A DNA stretch of 64,000 nt from Bubalus kerabau (GCF_029407905.1 NC_073633.1:30828501-30892500), one strand, 5' to 3'; positions 10,353 through 21,670 are shown, counted from the stretch's first letter. Notes: generated by a model not told the origin, from the sequence alone. Translations and numbers: made by a program.

Positions 10353-11630
10353 ATCATCTCACACGCTAATAAAGTAATGCTCAAAATTCTCAAGCCAGGC
10401 TTCAGCAATATGTGAACCGTGAACTTCCAGATGTTCAAGCTGGTTTTAGAAAAGGCAGAGGAACCAGAGATCAAATTGCCAACATCCGCTGGATCATCAA
10501 AAAAGCAAGAGAGTTCCAGAAAAACATCTATTTCTGCTTTACTGACTATGCCAAAGCCTTTGACTGTGTGGATCACAACAAACTGTGGAAAATTCTGAAA
10601 GAGATGGGAATACCAGACCACCTGACCTGCCTCTTGAGAAACCTGTATGCAGGTCAGGAAGCAACAGTTAGAACTGGACATGGAACAACAGACTGGTTCC
10701 AAATAGGAAAAGGAGTACATCAAGGCTGTATATTGTCACCCTGCTTATTTAACTTATATGCAGAATACATCATGAGAAATGCTTGGCTGGAGGAAGCACA
10801 GGCTGGAATCAAGATTGCCGGGAGAATTATCAATAACCTCAGCTATGCAATCCACCCTTATGGCAGAAAGTGAAGAAGAATGAAAGAGCCTCTTGATGAA
10901 AATGAAAGAGGAGAGTGAAAAAGCTGCCTTAAAGCTCAACATTCAGAAAACTAAGATCATGGTATCCAGTCCCATCACTTCATGGCAAATAGATGGGGAA
11001 ACAGTGTCAGACTTTATTTTGGGGGGCTGTAAAATCACTGCACATTGTGATTGCAGCCATGAAATTAAAAGATGCTTACTCCTTGGAAGGAAAGTTATGA
11101 CCAACCTAGACAGCATATTAAAAAGCAGAGACAGTACTTTGCCAACAAAGGTCCGTCTAGTCAAGGCTATGGTTTTTCCAATTGTCATGTATGGAAGTGA
11201 GTTGGACTATAAAGCAAGCTGAGTACAGAAGAATTGATGCTTTTGAACTGTGGTGTTGGAGAAGACTCTTGAGAGTCCCTTGGACTGCAAGGAGATCCAA
11301 CCAGTCCATCCTAAAGGAGATCAGTCTTGGGTGTTCATTGGAAGGACTGATGTTGAAGCTGAAACTCCCATACTTTGGCCACCTGATGCAGAGAGTTGAC
11401 TCATTTGAAAAGACCCTGATACTGGGAAAGATTGAGGGCAGGAGAAGAAGGGGACGACAGAGGATGAGATGGTTGGATGGCATCACCGACTCAATGGACA
11501 TGAGTTTGGGTAGACTCTGGGAGTTGGTGATGGAGGGGGAGGCCTGGCGTGCTGCAGTTCATGGGGTCACAGAGAGTCGGACATGACTGAATGACTGAAC
11601 TGAACTGAACTGAACTGAATATATATTGTA
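10353..11630 (+). mobile_element. BovB (RTE) LINE, 5'-truncated, reverse-transcriptase part
   Basis: Encodes the C-terminal half of the BovB reverse transcriptase in the plus sense, including the FTDYAKAFDCVDHNKLW palm segment, and ends in the diagnostic CTGAACTGAA repeats. The frame is broken at several places: the YADD-type catalytic motif region is disrupted near 10850-10880, and stops or shifts follow near 11220. It sits inside an L1. An imperfect TSD is seen: ATTATTGGTGAC (10341-10352) against ATTACTGATGAC (11631-11642). It is a dead copy. Confidence 0.93.
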
Positions 11631-11976
11631 ATTACTGATGACAATAATTTATAACACTGTATTACATATTTGAAAGTTGCCTAGAGAGTAGTTCTTAAAA
11701 GTTCTCATCACAAGAAAAAAATTTTGTGTAACTATGTATGGTGACAGATGTAGACTTATTCTGGTAATCATTTTGCAGCACATACAAATATTGAACTATT
11801 GTGTCCTATACCTGAAGCTGGTATGAAGTTATATTCAATTATACTTTAATTAAAAAAAACAACACATGTGGAATGTCTTCTCTGTCAGGCATAGTTCACT
11901 GGGCTAGATGAATTTGAAGGAAGCACTGGTTTGGAGACAGAGTTCTGGAAAGGCTTCAAATTCACTTATGGACTTT

Positions 11977-12255
11977 GCTGCTGCTGCTGCTGCTAAGTCG
12001 CTTCAGTCGTGTCCGACTCTGTGCGACCCCACAGACGGCAGCCCACCAGGCTGCCCCATCCCTGGGATTCTCCAGGCAAGAACACTGGAGTGGGTTGTCA
12101 TTTCCTTCTCCAATGCATGAAAGTGAAAAGTGAAAGTGAAGTCGCTCAGTCGAGTCCGACTCTTAGCGGACCCATGGACTGCAGCCTACCAGGCTCCTCC
12201 GTCCATGGGATTTTCCAGGCAAGAGTACTGGAGTGGGGTGTCATTGCCTTCTCTG
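11977..12255 (-). mobile_element. Bov-tA2 dimer with (CTG)n end and TSD
   Basis: Two Bov-tA modules in reverse orientation behind a (CTG)n tract, joined by the GAAAGTGAAAAGTGAAAGTG linker. The TSD CTTATGGACTTT is at 11965-11976 and 12256-12267. Confidence 0.93.
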
Positions 12256-12321
12256 CTTATGGACTTTACTGGTGTACAAAAACAGGTGCTCTTTTACATA
12301 GTTGTAGTCCATTTGAAAATA

Positions 12322-12645
12322 CAGTTTTTTTTTTTCCTTTGGTTGTGGGGATGGTACATGGCCTTCAGGATCTTAGTTCCCTGCTGCTGCTGCTGCTGCT
12401 GCTAAGTCACTTCAGTCGTGTCCGACTCTGTGTGACCCCATAGACGGCAGCCCACCAGGCTCCCCCCTGGGATTCTCCAGGCAAGAACACTGGACTGGGT
12501 TGCCATTGCCTTCTCCAATGCATGAAAGTGAAAAGTGAAAGTGAAGTCGCTCAGTCGTGTCCAACTCTTAGCGACCAAAGGATCAAACCCGTGCCCCCTG
12601 CATTGGAAAGCAGATTCTTAAACACTGGACCAGCAGGGAAGTCCT
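12322..12645 (-). mobile_element. CHR SINE, split by a nested Bov-tA dimer
   Basis: Reverse CHR SINE: the poly-T start and GGATCTTAGTTCCCTG segment are left of the insert, and GGATCAAACCCGTGCCCCCT to GGACCAGCAGGGAAGTCC are right of it. The interruption is the Bov-tA dimer. Confidence 0.88.
12381..12578 (-). mobile_element. Bov-tA2 dimer nested inside CHR SINE
   Basis: Begins with (CTG)7-like repeats, then TAAGTCACTTCAGTCGTGTC and a second module starting GAAGTCGCTCAGTCGTGTCC. It lies inside a CHR element. Confidence 0.88.
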
Positions 12646-12827
12646 AATGTTCTCTTTTCTTCATTTATCATTCCCCACACAAATTTGTATGCATCAATAT
12701 AATTTTTGCATATTTGTCTTCAGCTAAAGTGATGACTTGATGCTTCAATTAATGCATTATAAATAGCTGCCCCATCATTTGTTTAGTCATTCTTAATTTG
12801 GGGAAATTTGTATTATTTCTACAATTT

Positions 12828-12855
12828 CTATTTTTTTTTTTTTTTTTTTTTTTTG
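12828..12855. repeat. Poly-T tract
   Basis: Long T homopolymer with no SINE body attached. Confidence 0.9.
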
Positions 12856-13640
12856 CCACACAAAGACAAATATAAACAGGTTGCATGAATTTACTCCTTG
12901 TCACTTTGAGCGATTTCCATTTAGCATATTTTACCAACTGAAAATTATTGGGTCAAACTTTAGAAGCCATTTTATAGCTCGTGTTATTGTCTGTTGAGGC
13001 AATTTTGGAGGGGAGGGGGCATGAAACACTGAAAATATTTACAAAGTTGGGTGTGATGAGGAATTGGATTTACTCTGAATGGCTAAAAGTGATAGGGCAT
13101 CAGCAAATTGCTGCAGTGACAGAGAAATAGATTAGGTTCTCTATAGGAGAATTTTTAATATTTAGAGCTGCCAGAAAATGGGACAGGCTGTCTTGATAGG
13201 TAGTAAATTCCCCCTCTCTGGGAATTTTGAAGCATAATGAGAGAGTTTTAAAATAAATTGTTTTATAAGCTTTCCAGAGTTGTGATTTGTATATTTCCCT
13301 AGCCCCATTCCTTTGCCCTGAAAACAAACTGTGTTCAATGAACATTTATTAAGATTTCAATGTGCCAGGTATGTCCAGTGGCAGCTGGAGCGGTCATTGA
13401 CAGGCTCCCAGCTGAGCCTCCAGGGGCAGGCAACCTGGGAATTATAGCACCATGAAATCATATCTCCCAACCCCTTAGTCTTCAGAGCTGCTAAGCCGGT
13501 GGGCACAAATTTGTCTCCAGTTCCTTGACATCTCGTTTTCTATGCTCATCTTCTCCTTCCACGTCTCTGCCTCTGTTCCACCTATTCTTAAGATCTCTGT
13601 TACAAACCTTTCAATACACTATGCCGTGCATCCAACAGCT
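12856..13640. other. Intergenic, no gene seen
   Basis: AT-rich unique-looking DNA; no supported exon, RNA gene or full repeat copy. Confidence 0.5.
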
Positions 13641-13659
13641 CCCAAGCCATGGGACTAAC

Positions 13660-13885
13660 ACACACACGCACTGCTATACATATCAGCAAAATAAATACCC
13701 AACAAGGACCTACTTCACAGCACAGGAAACGCTACTCAATACTGTGTAATAACTTATATGGGAAAAGAATCTGGAAAAGAATGAATATATGTATCTGTAT
13801 TACTGAATCACTCTGCTGTTCACCTGAAACTAACACAATGTTGTAAATCAACTATACTCCAATAAAATTTAAAAAATAAACAAAA
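13660..13885 (+). mobile_element. L1 3'-end fragment
   Basis: Motifs ACTTCACAGCACAGGAAACG, ACCTGAAACTAACACAATGT and TCAACTATACTCCAATAAAA, followed by an A-rich tail, mark an L1 3' end. Confidence 0.88.
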
Positions 13886-13957
13886 AGCCCAAGCCAAGTG
13901 CACCCAGTACCCAAGTGACTGATTCCAAGTAATTGTTACATTATATTGTCGTTTTCA

Positions 13958-14168
13958 GTTAATTAATTAATTGATTAGGCTGCATCGGGCCTTAGTTGCA
14001 GCGCACGGGCTCTCCAGTCGTGGCGCATGGGCTCCGTAGTTGCAGCTTGCAGCAGGCTTAGTTACTCCATGGCATGTGGGATCTTAGTTCCCAGACTAAG
14101 GATAGAACCTGTGTACCCTGCATTGCAAGGTGAATTCTTAACCACTGGACCACCAGGGAAGTCCCAAC
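13958..14168 (-). mobile_element. CHR-type SINE
   Basis: Reverse orientation: TTAATTAATTGATTAGGCTG at the A-rich end, then GGCATGTGGGATCTTAGTTC, then GGACCACCAGGGAAGTCCCA at the tRNA-like head. Confidence 0.88.
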
Positions 14169-14308
14169 ATTATCTTGTTTTGTATTTCTACTAAAAAATA
14201 TTTGTACTTCACATGAGGCATTCTGGTCCCCAGAGAATCTGTAACTGGTGGAATACAGCACTCCTAATCCCACTAACATAACTTCTCCTCCTCACCATGA
14301 ACACATGT

Positions 14309-14332
14309 GTTTACACACACACACACACACAC
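14309..14332. repeat. (CA)n microsatellite
   Basis: Short CA dinucleotide tract. Confidence 0.9.
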
Positions 14333-14483
14333 ATTTCCAGGCAAGCAGCCTGATTTATTGAAGGAAACAGTTGCTTAACAATCTGTTGTTTTTAAAAAGC
14401 CATCTTGCTTGGAAATATGTAGTCTCAAAATTCCAAATTTGGCCAGGGAGGAAAAGTCCCTATTGAGGATGGAGACTCAGCTA

Positions 14484-14967
14484 TATAGTCTCTGAGTTTT
14501 ACTTTTTCTTGGAGCGTATTTAGCTGAATTCGTCTGCCACCACCGCAGTGGCCTCAGGGAAGCCCTACTCCCCTTTCCCAGTTCCTCCAGAATGCAGAAT
14601 GACCCATCTGGAGGTGGAACAATGGAGAGAAAGGAGGGCGCTGAGGAGAGACAATTTCCGAGTCAGTCCCTGCCAGCTCTGTGCCTTGAGCCCGGCCTCT
14701 GCTATTCCATCAGCAGAGCCATTCTCCCTTCTAAGGGCTTAGTAGTAAAACCAGCAAACCTGGGAAGAGCAGGAAATATAATCACCCAATCTGCTCTGTA
14801 CTGGGTAGATGAAAGCAGTCCAGAAAATGGACCAGTCTTGCAATGTTGGTGAGAATTTTTTAAATGTCCTTTTTGTGCCAGAAAAGAAGGCTATAAAGGC
14901 CACTGCGGTGGTAGCAGATGAATTCAGCTAAATACGCTCCAAGAAAAAGTAAAACTCAGAGACTATA
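14484..14967. repeat. Large inverted repeat: 71-bp arms around a 342-bp spacer
   Basis: The left arm (14484-14554, starting TATAGTCTCTGAGTTTTACT) is the reverse complement of the right arm (14897-14967, ending AGTAAAACTCAGAGACTATA). Aligned by eye, 69 of 71 positions pair; the two mismatches are both transitions. The 342-bp spacer (14555-14896) has no clear coding content and no SINE or LINE that I recognise. No terminal-repeat family I know matches the arms. It could be the remnant of a DNA transposon or foldback element, a local inverted duplication, or an assembly artefact. An RNA read through it could form a long stem. Confidence 0.93.
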
Positions 14968-15361
14968 GGGCTGAGTAGGGGGCTACTTTGGCTTTTTGAA
15001 ATTTGTGTTCCCTATGTTAAAGATGCAAATCAGAAGCTCAGTTCTTCCTTAAGTTTATGTTCAACTTGCAAACAAGTATATTTTAATAATCACTTTAAAT
15101 GATTGTACTTGATGAACTGTTTGGTACCATTTATAAATGTAGTTAATGACTCCTTTAAACACTTAAAAGTATCCTTTATAAGTTGAACATATTCCATGTC
15201 CTTACAAAGTAATTTGGTTACCTGAGCTAACCAACCACACATTCCTGAATACCTAAAAAAATTCTTAGAAATCTGACAATTTAGGAATATAGTGATTAAA
15301 TTCCTAAGTTTTTTAAATGTCCCCAAACTAGTTTTAAAGGGAAATTCTATACATAAAAAGG

Positions 15362-15366
<5 letters not shown>

Positions 15367-15400
<34 letters not shown>
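15367..15400. repeat. (TA)n microsatellite
   Basis: TA dinucleotide run directly before an L1 tail. Confidence 0.9.
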
Positions 15401-15402
<2 letters not shown>

Positions 15403-15408
<6 letters not shown>

Positions 15409-15472
15409 TACTTTGCTGTACAGTGGAGATCAGCACAACATTGTAAATCAACTACACTTTAGTAAAAAAAAA
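15403..15472 (+). mobile_element. L1 3'-end fragment
   Basis: TTACTTTGCTGTACAGTGGA and CATTGTAAATCAACTACACT followed by poly-A are the last bases of a ruminant L1. Confidence 0.82.
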
Positions 15473-15473
15473 A

Positions 15474-15675
15474 TTGGGGACTTCTCTGGTGGATCAGTGG
15501 TTAAAAATTCACTTTCCAATGCAGAAGCCCGTGTGCCACAACGACTGAGACTGCGCTCTCCGGAGCTCGCATACCTAGAGGAGCCTTCACACCTAGAGGA
15601 GCCTTCACACTGGAACAAAGACTCTGCATGCCACAACGAAAGACCCAGTGTAACCAAATAAATAAATAAATATAA
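15474..15675 (+). mobile_element. CHR-type SINE with internal duplication
   Basis: Starts GGGGACTTCTCTGGTGGATC and ends in (TAAA)n. The internal unit CACACCTAGAGGAGCCTT-like is repeated in tandem around 15570-15610. Confidence 0.87.
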
Positions 15676-16500
15676 AAATTGGTTTTTTAACTTGAAGAAA
15701 AAAATAAAGGAAAATTCTATTTCAAACCACACATCTAAACTAATTACACATTTAAAATAGCAAGACCAATTTGTTACTGTAACAGGCTAGATTCTCTTAA
15801 ACACTGTAAATACTTAAAACACAAAATACACAGGAAGTCTTTAATACAAACACACTAATGCCATGTACTTGATTTGCATACATATTTCTATTCTTACAAT
15901 TATTTTATGGCTAGTAAAGCAAACTTACCAACCAGGAAATAATTATGTCATCCTAAATATCTGGGGAGTGCCTTTCCGAGTTGACTTTTTGGAAATCCGT
16001 TCTCAGAGAATATAACCAGCAGAAATTTGGTCCCACGGCTTTTGCGTGGCTCTTCTCAGGCCCCCAGCTGCCCCAGTGGGCCCTGTATTCTGTGTCATTA
16101 GTCTCTGAATGGGCCAGGTTCATGATCCATGGCCCCTGGATTCAAGTTACACTGCATCTAATTCTTCAACCTACACACGGAAGTCAGAAACTCCCACCCA
16201 AGCTGCTACATTACTTGTTTGGATATAATTAGTCTATTTAAAGATCCATTCTATTCTGAACTCGTTCCACACTCTTGCCAGCTTCTGGAGCCACAAGTCT
16301 TACATATATTCAGTGGTTTGATTTCTCCTGGTGTTGCCTGACTCTAATTACAGACCTAATATTATGTCAGAGACATGTATCAGGAATATTAGCATTTAAC
16401 AGTATAGAGAACCTAACCTATAGGTTAGGATGAATGAAACCCTGGGGGAGATGGGAGAGAAATGTTACAGAATCCACTTGATTCATTATACTCTTCTATT
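15676..16500. other. Intergenic, no gene seen
   Basis: No supported gene or full repeat copy; scattered AT-rich DNA. Confidence 0.5.
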
Positions 16501-16507
16501 GCTGCTT

Positions 16508-16628
16508 TTTTTTTTCTTAACTTTTTGGCCCCACCCCTCGGCATGTAGGGTTCCACCACCAGAGATTGAACTTGCACCTCCTGTATTGGGAGGTGGAGTC
16601 TTAACCACCGGACCACCAGGGAAGTTCC
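16508..16628 (-). mobile_element. CHR-type SINE
   Basis: Reverse copy: poly-T start, GGTTCCACCACCAGAGATTG, ending GGACCACCAGGGAAGTTCC. Confidence 0.85.
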
Positions 16629-16859
16629 TACTCTGTTACTGTTCGATAGAGTTCTAAAGGTATTTTTTTTTCTTCCCTCTGTAGCTAGACAGTAAATCCT
16701 TGATTTCAACCACTTAGGTGTATTTGCTTAGCTTCAAATCACAGCTGCCTCCAAAATCATTATTTCTGTTGGACCAATGTTAGGAACTTAGTGATAGTTG
16801 GAAAAAAGAAAATCCAAGAACTTGTGCGCCCTCTTAAGGTAATACCTTGGATTACCTGG

Positions 16860-17085
16860 GTGGCCTCAGGTGGCACTAGTGGTAAAGAACCCAATTGCCA
16901 AGCAGGAGATATAAGAGAGAGATGTGGGTTTGATCCCTAGGTGAGGAAGATATTCTGGAGAAGGAAATGGCAACTCACTCCAGTATTCTTGCCTGGGAAA
17001 TCCCCTGGACAGAGGAACCTGGAGGGTTACAGTCCACTGGGGTAGCAAAGAGTCAGACACGACTGAAACAAGTTAGCAGGTAAGC
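16860..17085 (+). mobile_element. Bov-tA SINE
   Basis: Head GGTGGCACTAGTGGTAAAGA, middle CTGGAGAAGGAAATGGCAAC, end GAGTCAGACACGACTGAAAC. Confidence 0.9.
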
Positions 17086-19217
17086 ATGGGGTAGATGGGG
17101 AGTTACTGGCGATGCCAGCAAACAGAAAAAGAATGTGTAGACATAGGTGTCTCTTAGATTAAGACTTTGAATGACTGGCTCTGATGTTTCCCCTCACCAA
17201 GACTGAGAGATGCCAGGAGGAGGGGCAAGTTTGGCAGCCAGGCAGATCTGAGCCCAGTTCTGAGTGGTTTTTTTAATGATGTCTGCAAGATGCTGAGATG
17301 AGTATATATGCCTGGAACTTAGGAGACAGGGCCGGAGAGATGCTTTTGGGAGCAGATAAGTGGAAGCTGAAGCTATGGGACTGTATCTAGTCATTCAAGA
17401 GATTTCAGTGTGAGAGGAAAAGAGAGCTAAGAATAGGAGCCTGAGAAACACCATCATTTAAGGTGCAGACAGAGGAAGTGAAGCCTGCCCACAACACCCA
17501 GGCAAAGAGAGGAGTAGAAGGATGTTGTTTTCCTCTCATTTCCAGTATATCTTCCTTGGTCAGAAGCACAGGGTGGGTACAATAGTGGTAGAGTGTGATG
17601 TGGGAAGGCTGTCTGGGCGCTGTGGGGAAAGCTATATTTGGGTAGCATAGTGTGGGTGTGGTAGGTAGCAAGGAGCTCTGCTTTAGATCTCTTTCTAGGT
17701 AGCAGGGATGGGGGCTGGGAGTCAGAATTTTTGGATTTTCTGCTTTTCTTGCCACTTCATGTTTCACCAAGCATGCTTTCCTTATTATGAGCTCTAGTCG
17801 GTGTAGAAAAGTCTCTTTCTAAGTATGGAAAGGGAGCGGTATGGGCGAGGCAGAATCAGCAGAGGGAAGGACGGTGTCGCCTCGCTGTTGAGTGTGTGTG
17901 TTGTGTGCACACGTGCACATGTGTGAGTACGTGCCCATGTATATGTATATATGTATGGGCGTGTATGTCTTATGCTGGTGTTTAATTTATGGGTGTATAT
18001 GTATATAGTATTTTCCTCTGTGTATCTATCATAAGTATAGAAATTATGGGCAGCATAATTTGCAGCATAAGCAGCATAAATCAAAGGCAGCATCGAGAAA
18101 CTTTTATCCCAATCTGATACACCACTTTTATGTTCACTGAATTTGATTATAAAAAAATTCGACCTTGTGTTTTCTATATCTGTATGTTTTATTTCATTTT
18201 TCCAGTAATTCATTTTATTGTATTTTATGAAAGTGCTGATCTGTGGCAGATTTTGCATACAAAACTGATCCTTCACCGCAGTTAGCTGGAGAAGCACTAA
18301 TTAGAACCAGATCAAGATTTTTAGAAGGTCCTGGTTCTGAAATTTCCAAGGGAGGGAAGTTCACTTCAAAAATCCAAGATTCCTGCTCTGGGTCATAACA
18401 GTGAGGCATGAGGTCAGGTCTTGAACATAAACAAGGGGTCCCACCTTAGGTCTGACTGCCATCCTGGGGCTCAGCCTGCTCTTCCCTGCCATCCTCCCCT
18501 TCATGTGACGTGGGCCCACCAGGCAATTTTTAAGGGGCAGAAGGCAGAGCCCCCTAGACTAACTGCGCCTTCCAGCCTGAGCCTGCTCAGGGTGCTGCCG
18601 TCTCTTCTGCCTGCAGGGTACATGATGCTGAAGCTTCACAGAGATAAAGAGGGGCTTCCAAACCTCCATGCTTCCCCTGGTCAGTAACGCACACACTCAA
18701 TCAGGAAAAGAAAGGTTTTTCATTGTAGCAAAGTCAGACACATTCCTTTGTCCAGTACAGTGAACAGGGCACAGACTCTCCTGGCCTCCTTCCTTCAATG
18801 ATCTCCCCTAGGGTTCCTTCTGAATGGTCCAACCACAGCTCTACCAAGGTCCTGACTTTACTTTGCATTTGTAATTTTGTGTTTTCTTTAAGATGGTCTC
18901 TAAAATCGCATGTGCCATAAGCCCCACAAAACCTGGATCCACCCATGCCAAGAGCCTTAGTGCCTGAAAAGCCACAGGGCATCCACACTCAGAAAACAAT
19001 GTAAGCAGCAGGGAAGGGTTAAGGAGAATCACCTCTCTTCCCTCATCATTTGGAGCATCCACAAAACCCTGTAAAGAATTAAGAGTATGTGGAGTTGGCT
19101 GCGTGGGAGAGAAGTGGTATTTGCAAAAAGGGTGAGGATTAGTGAAGATCTCAAGGGAGAAAAGGCAGCCGCAGTGTCAGGAGTCTGCAGGGCTTGGGGT
19201 GAGGGGAACACTTGGCC
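17086..19217. other. Intergenic, downstream (minus sense) of the RNASE8-like pseudogene
   Basis: No exon or complete repeat recognised. GT/TA-rich low-complexity sequence lies at about 17885-18010. The rest looks unique. Confidence 0.5.
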
Positions 19218-19685
19218 TTAGACAACATTATCGAAAAGTACAGGACAAGCAGTACCTCAGGTCATCCTTCTGTTGTGGCAGGTCACAGGCTACGATGAAG
19301 AATGCCTCCAGTTGCTTCTCCTTGTTCCTGCAGTCTGGACACCTTCCTGAGATGAGCTCACATGTAGTCAGGGATATAGGCTTTTGGCTCTGGTGGCAGT
19401 TTTTATGACCATTCTTGCAGGCTATTTTGGGGGTCTGACAAGTGGTGACCATGCAGTAGATGGATTCATGCAGAAAGGTGTTGAAGTCTTTGCAGTGCTT
19501 AGAGAACTTGTTGATTTTGTGTATCGCTGTGTTGCATCCTTGAGGTCTGGGCTGCACATGCTGAGTTTCAAACCACTGAGCTGGGGTCATGTTCCCGGGC
19601 TTGGCGCTGACTGGTCCTTGGCCACCCACAGCCCCAGCAGCAGGAGCAGCAGCAGAGGGCAGAATCCTGCTCTGGCTGGCGCCAT
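19218..19685 (-). pseudogene. RNASE8/RNASE7-like ribonuclease pseudogene
   Basis: A close paralogue of the intact RNASE7-like gene at 36844-37314. The ATG is at 19685-19683 and opens a good leucine-rich signal peptide. A 1-base deletion late in the signal peptide (against the intact copy) throws the ATG frame into a stop (about 19605). Mature-domain codons in the shifted frame include QWFETQHVQP with the first catalytic His and CKDFNTF with the catalytic Lys. All eight family cysteines remain, plus extra ones. A net 2-base loss near the 3' end removes the C-terminal PVHL segment with the second catalytic His and gives an early stop at about 19228. The mature frame has no upstream ATG before a stop, so only a GTG opens it. 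Both lesions argue for a non-functional gene. By synteny it corresponds to RNASE8. The assignment to RNASE8 rather than a second RNASE7 rests on position. Confidence 0.86.
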
Positions 19686-19719
19686 TGCTCCCAGGGGGCA
19701 CAGGGGGCACAGAAGAAGT

Positions 19720-20680
19720 GGGAGGTGGGTGACTAGATCACCATGGGGGTGCCCTGCTACCCTTCTAAAAATTTCAGACTGTAAATCAACTATTGCAGGG
19801 TTCCTACAGCTTCAGATATTTAAAAACACTACTGGCATTTAATTGTTCGGTCCCAGCAGATACATTTTATTTAATGATACATTTTATGCCTCCCAATAAA
19901 TACGTATACAGTTTTTCCCTCATAAGAGTTTTATGAGGTATGAACTCTTTTTTATTTTTTTTAATAGGCAAGCAAACTGAAGCTCAGAAAAGTTAAGGAA
20001 ATTGCCCATCATCACACAGCTAGGGAGTGTTACAGGCTTTGAATCGATGCTTCTCAGCTTCCAAAGCCCCTATTCTTTCCACATTCCCATGTTTCTGGTT
20101 TGAAACTCTGAGAAATCAGACCACAAAAGGAAACCAGTCTTGAAAGAAAGTAGGTCAAGGGTCCATACCTTGCTCTTCCAGGCTAGCTCAGACATTCCTG
20201 AAAATCAATATTAAGGTTGTGGTGTCAGGCTAATTCCTCTCTGCTCTGTGGTCGAGTTTCTCACTGAAGCTAGAAAAACAGTCACTCTCAGTGTTCCAGC
20301 CAGCCAAGCAGGATTCTGTGAATTGGGTTCTTTCTGGGACTGACATATCGCCCTAAGTGGAGAAAGTTTTGGAATGATAGAATCAGAGCAGAGGAGTTTC
20401 TTTAAGATCATCTCAATCAACTCTGCTTTACAGAGGAAAGATCTGGAGCACCTGAAAGAGCAAGTGCCCTTCCCAAGGCCACCAACTGAGTGTCAGAGCT
20501 GGGACTGGAGCTTCCTGACTTTCAACCCATCCCTTTGGTCTAGTGCCAGGCTGAAAAGGGAAGGGGAACGTGTTTCCCATAGAGACAGGGCCTAGTGAGT
20601 GTGTCTGTGGTTTAAGTGAAACATGACCATTGCCTTTGATAATTCTCTTCGAATCCTCCTGATGACATTTAAGAGAAAGT
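19720..20680. other. Intergenic with ancient MIR/LINE2-like fragments
   Basis: A MIR-like core is visible at about 19905-20060 (aggcaagcaaactgaagctcag, then cacacagctagggagtg). A second weak MIR-like piece lies at 20400-20520. No exon. Confidence 0.55.
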
Positions 20681-20688
20681 CTCCTATT

Positions 20689-20866
20689 GGACACGACTGA
20701 GCGACTTCACTTTCACTTTTCACTTTCATGCATTGGAGAAGGAAATGGCAACCTACTCCAGTGTTCTTGCCTGGAGAATCCCAGGGATGGGGGAGCCTGG
20801 TGGGCTGCCGTCTCTGGGGTCGCACAGAGTCAGACACGACTGAAGCGACTTAGCAGCAGCAGCAGT
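20689..20866 (+). mobile_element. Bov-tA2 SINE with (CAG)n tail
   Basis: GACACGACTGAGCGACTTCA, linker TTCACTTTTCACTTTCATGC, main body, then GAAGCGACTTAGCAGCAGCA. A 7-bp repeat TCCTATT flanks it (20682-20688, 20867-20873). Confidence 0.88.
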
Positions 20867-20979
20867 TCCTATTAGGACAAGAAGGTAAAGCCTTTGTTTC
20901 TACCTGCTTTTCAGTACAGACAACAGATCTCAGGCTGAGCCTTCAACTGAAAACAGTATCTGGATAGAACTTTAAAATC

Positions 20980-21150
20980 TTTTTTTTTTTGGCTGCACTG
21001 GGTTTGTTGCAGCATGCAGGCTTCTTTTGTGGAGCAGTGGGCTTAGTTGCCCCATGGCATGTGGGATCTTAATTCCCTGACCAGGGATCAAACCCACATT
21101 CTCTGCTTGGAAGGCAGATTCTCAACCACTGGACCACCAGGAAAGATCAC
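20980..21150 (-). mobile_element. CHR-type SINE
   Basis: Poly-T start followed by GGCTGCACTGGGTTTGTTGC, GGCATGTGGGATCTTAATTC and GGACCACCAGGAAAGATC. Confidence 0.87.
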
Positions 21151-21670
21151 CAGAATTTTAAACAATTTGATGACATTCTTTATTTTTACTTCTATTTATC
21201 CAGTGGCACTCGAGTATTCTTTGAAATATGATGTTGCACAGTTTCATATTCAAAGAACTCTTTGAACTAAATGCATATAAATATAAATTTAGTAAATGAT
21301 AATACTGGCAGTATTACGGCAATTATCAAGGGAGGGAGCAAATGACTGAAGTGGGGGGTCTTGCTTTAGCTATAGCCTCTCAGGTCTGTGCTGGCGTGTT
21401 GAACCCTGCCTTGACTTCTGTGTGACTTCACTGCCTTTGAGATAAAATGCTCTGCAAAGTGGCAAAAAACACTTAGACTCCTATGATCTGGATTTCCAGA
21501 TGGGAAACTTTGGAGATGTTTTCCTTTCTATCTTCAAGGTGGAGCCTGGTTCATCAACCAAGCTCACCCTTCTCCTGCACTTCTCCCCACAAAGCTAACG
21601 AAACACTGCTTTTTGATCCCAGTAGAGCATTATCCAGCAAATAGTTGATTTGGGCCTCAGAGAGAAAATA

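Larger units (their letters stand above)
9835..11860 (+). mobile_element. L1 3' region, interrupted by Bov-tA and BovB
   Basis: L1 3' sequence (CAATAGCCAAGACACGGAAA motif near 9870; AAGTTGCCTAGAGAGTAGTT and TCCTATACCTGAAGCTGGTA motifs near 11670-11825; A-rich end at about 11855) is broken by a Bov-tA at 9950-10158 and a BovB at 10353-11630. The nesting orders the events: L1 first, the others later. Confidence 0.85.

Noticed and set aside
10412..11586. Reverse-transcriptase-like open frames as host genes
   Set aside because: They are pieces of a BovB retrotransposon, confirmed by the diagnostic 3' end and several similar copies in the window.
14548..14852. Short open frames in the spacer of the large inverted repeat
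   Set aside because: They are 64-86 codons long with no domain, signal peptide or splice context; coding function is not supported.
19228..19710. 160-codon open frame over the RNASE8-like locus as a working gene
   Set aside because: It opens only at GTG, has no signal peptide in that frame, and lacks the C-terminal catalytic His segment. The true ATG frame ends early. Called a pseudogene.
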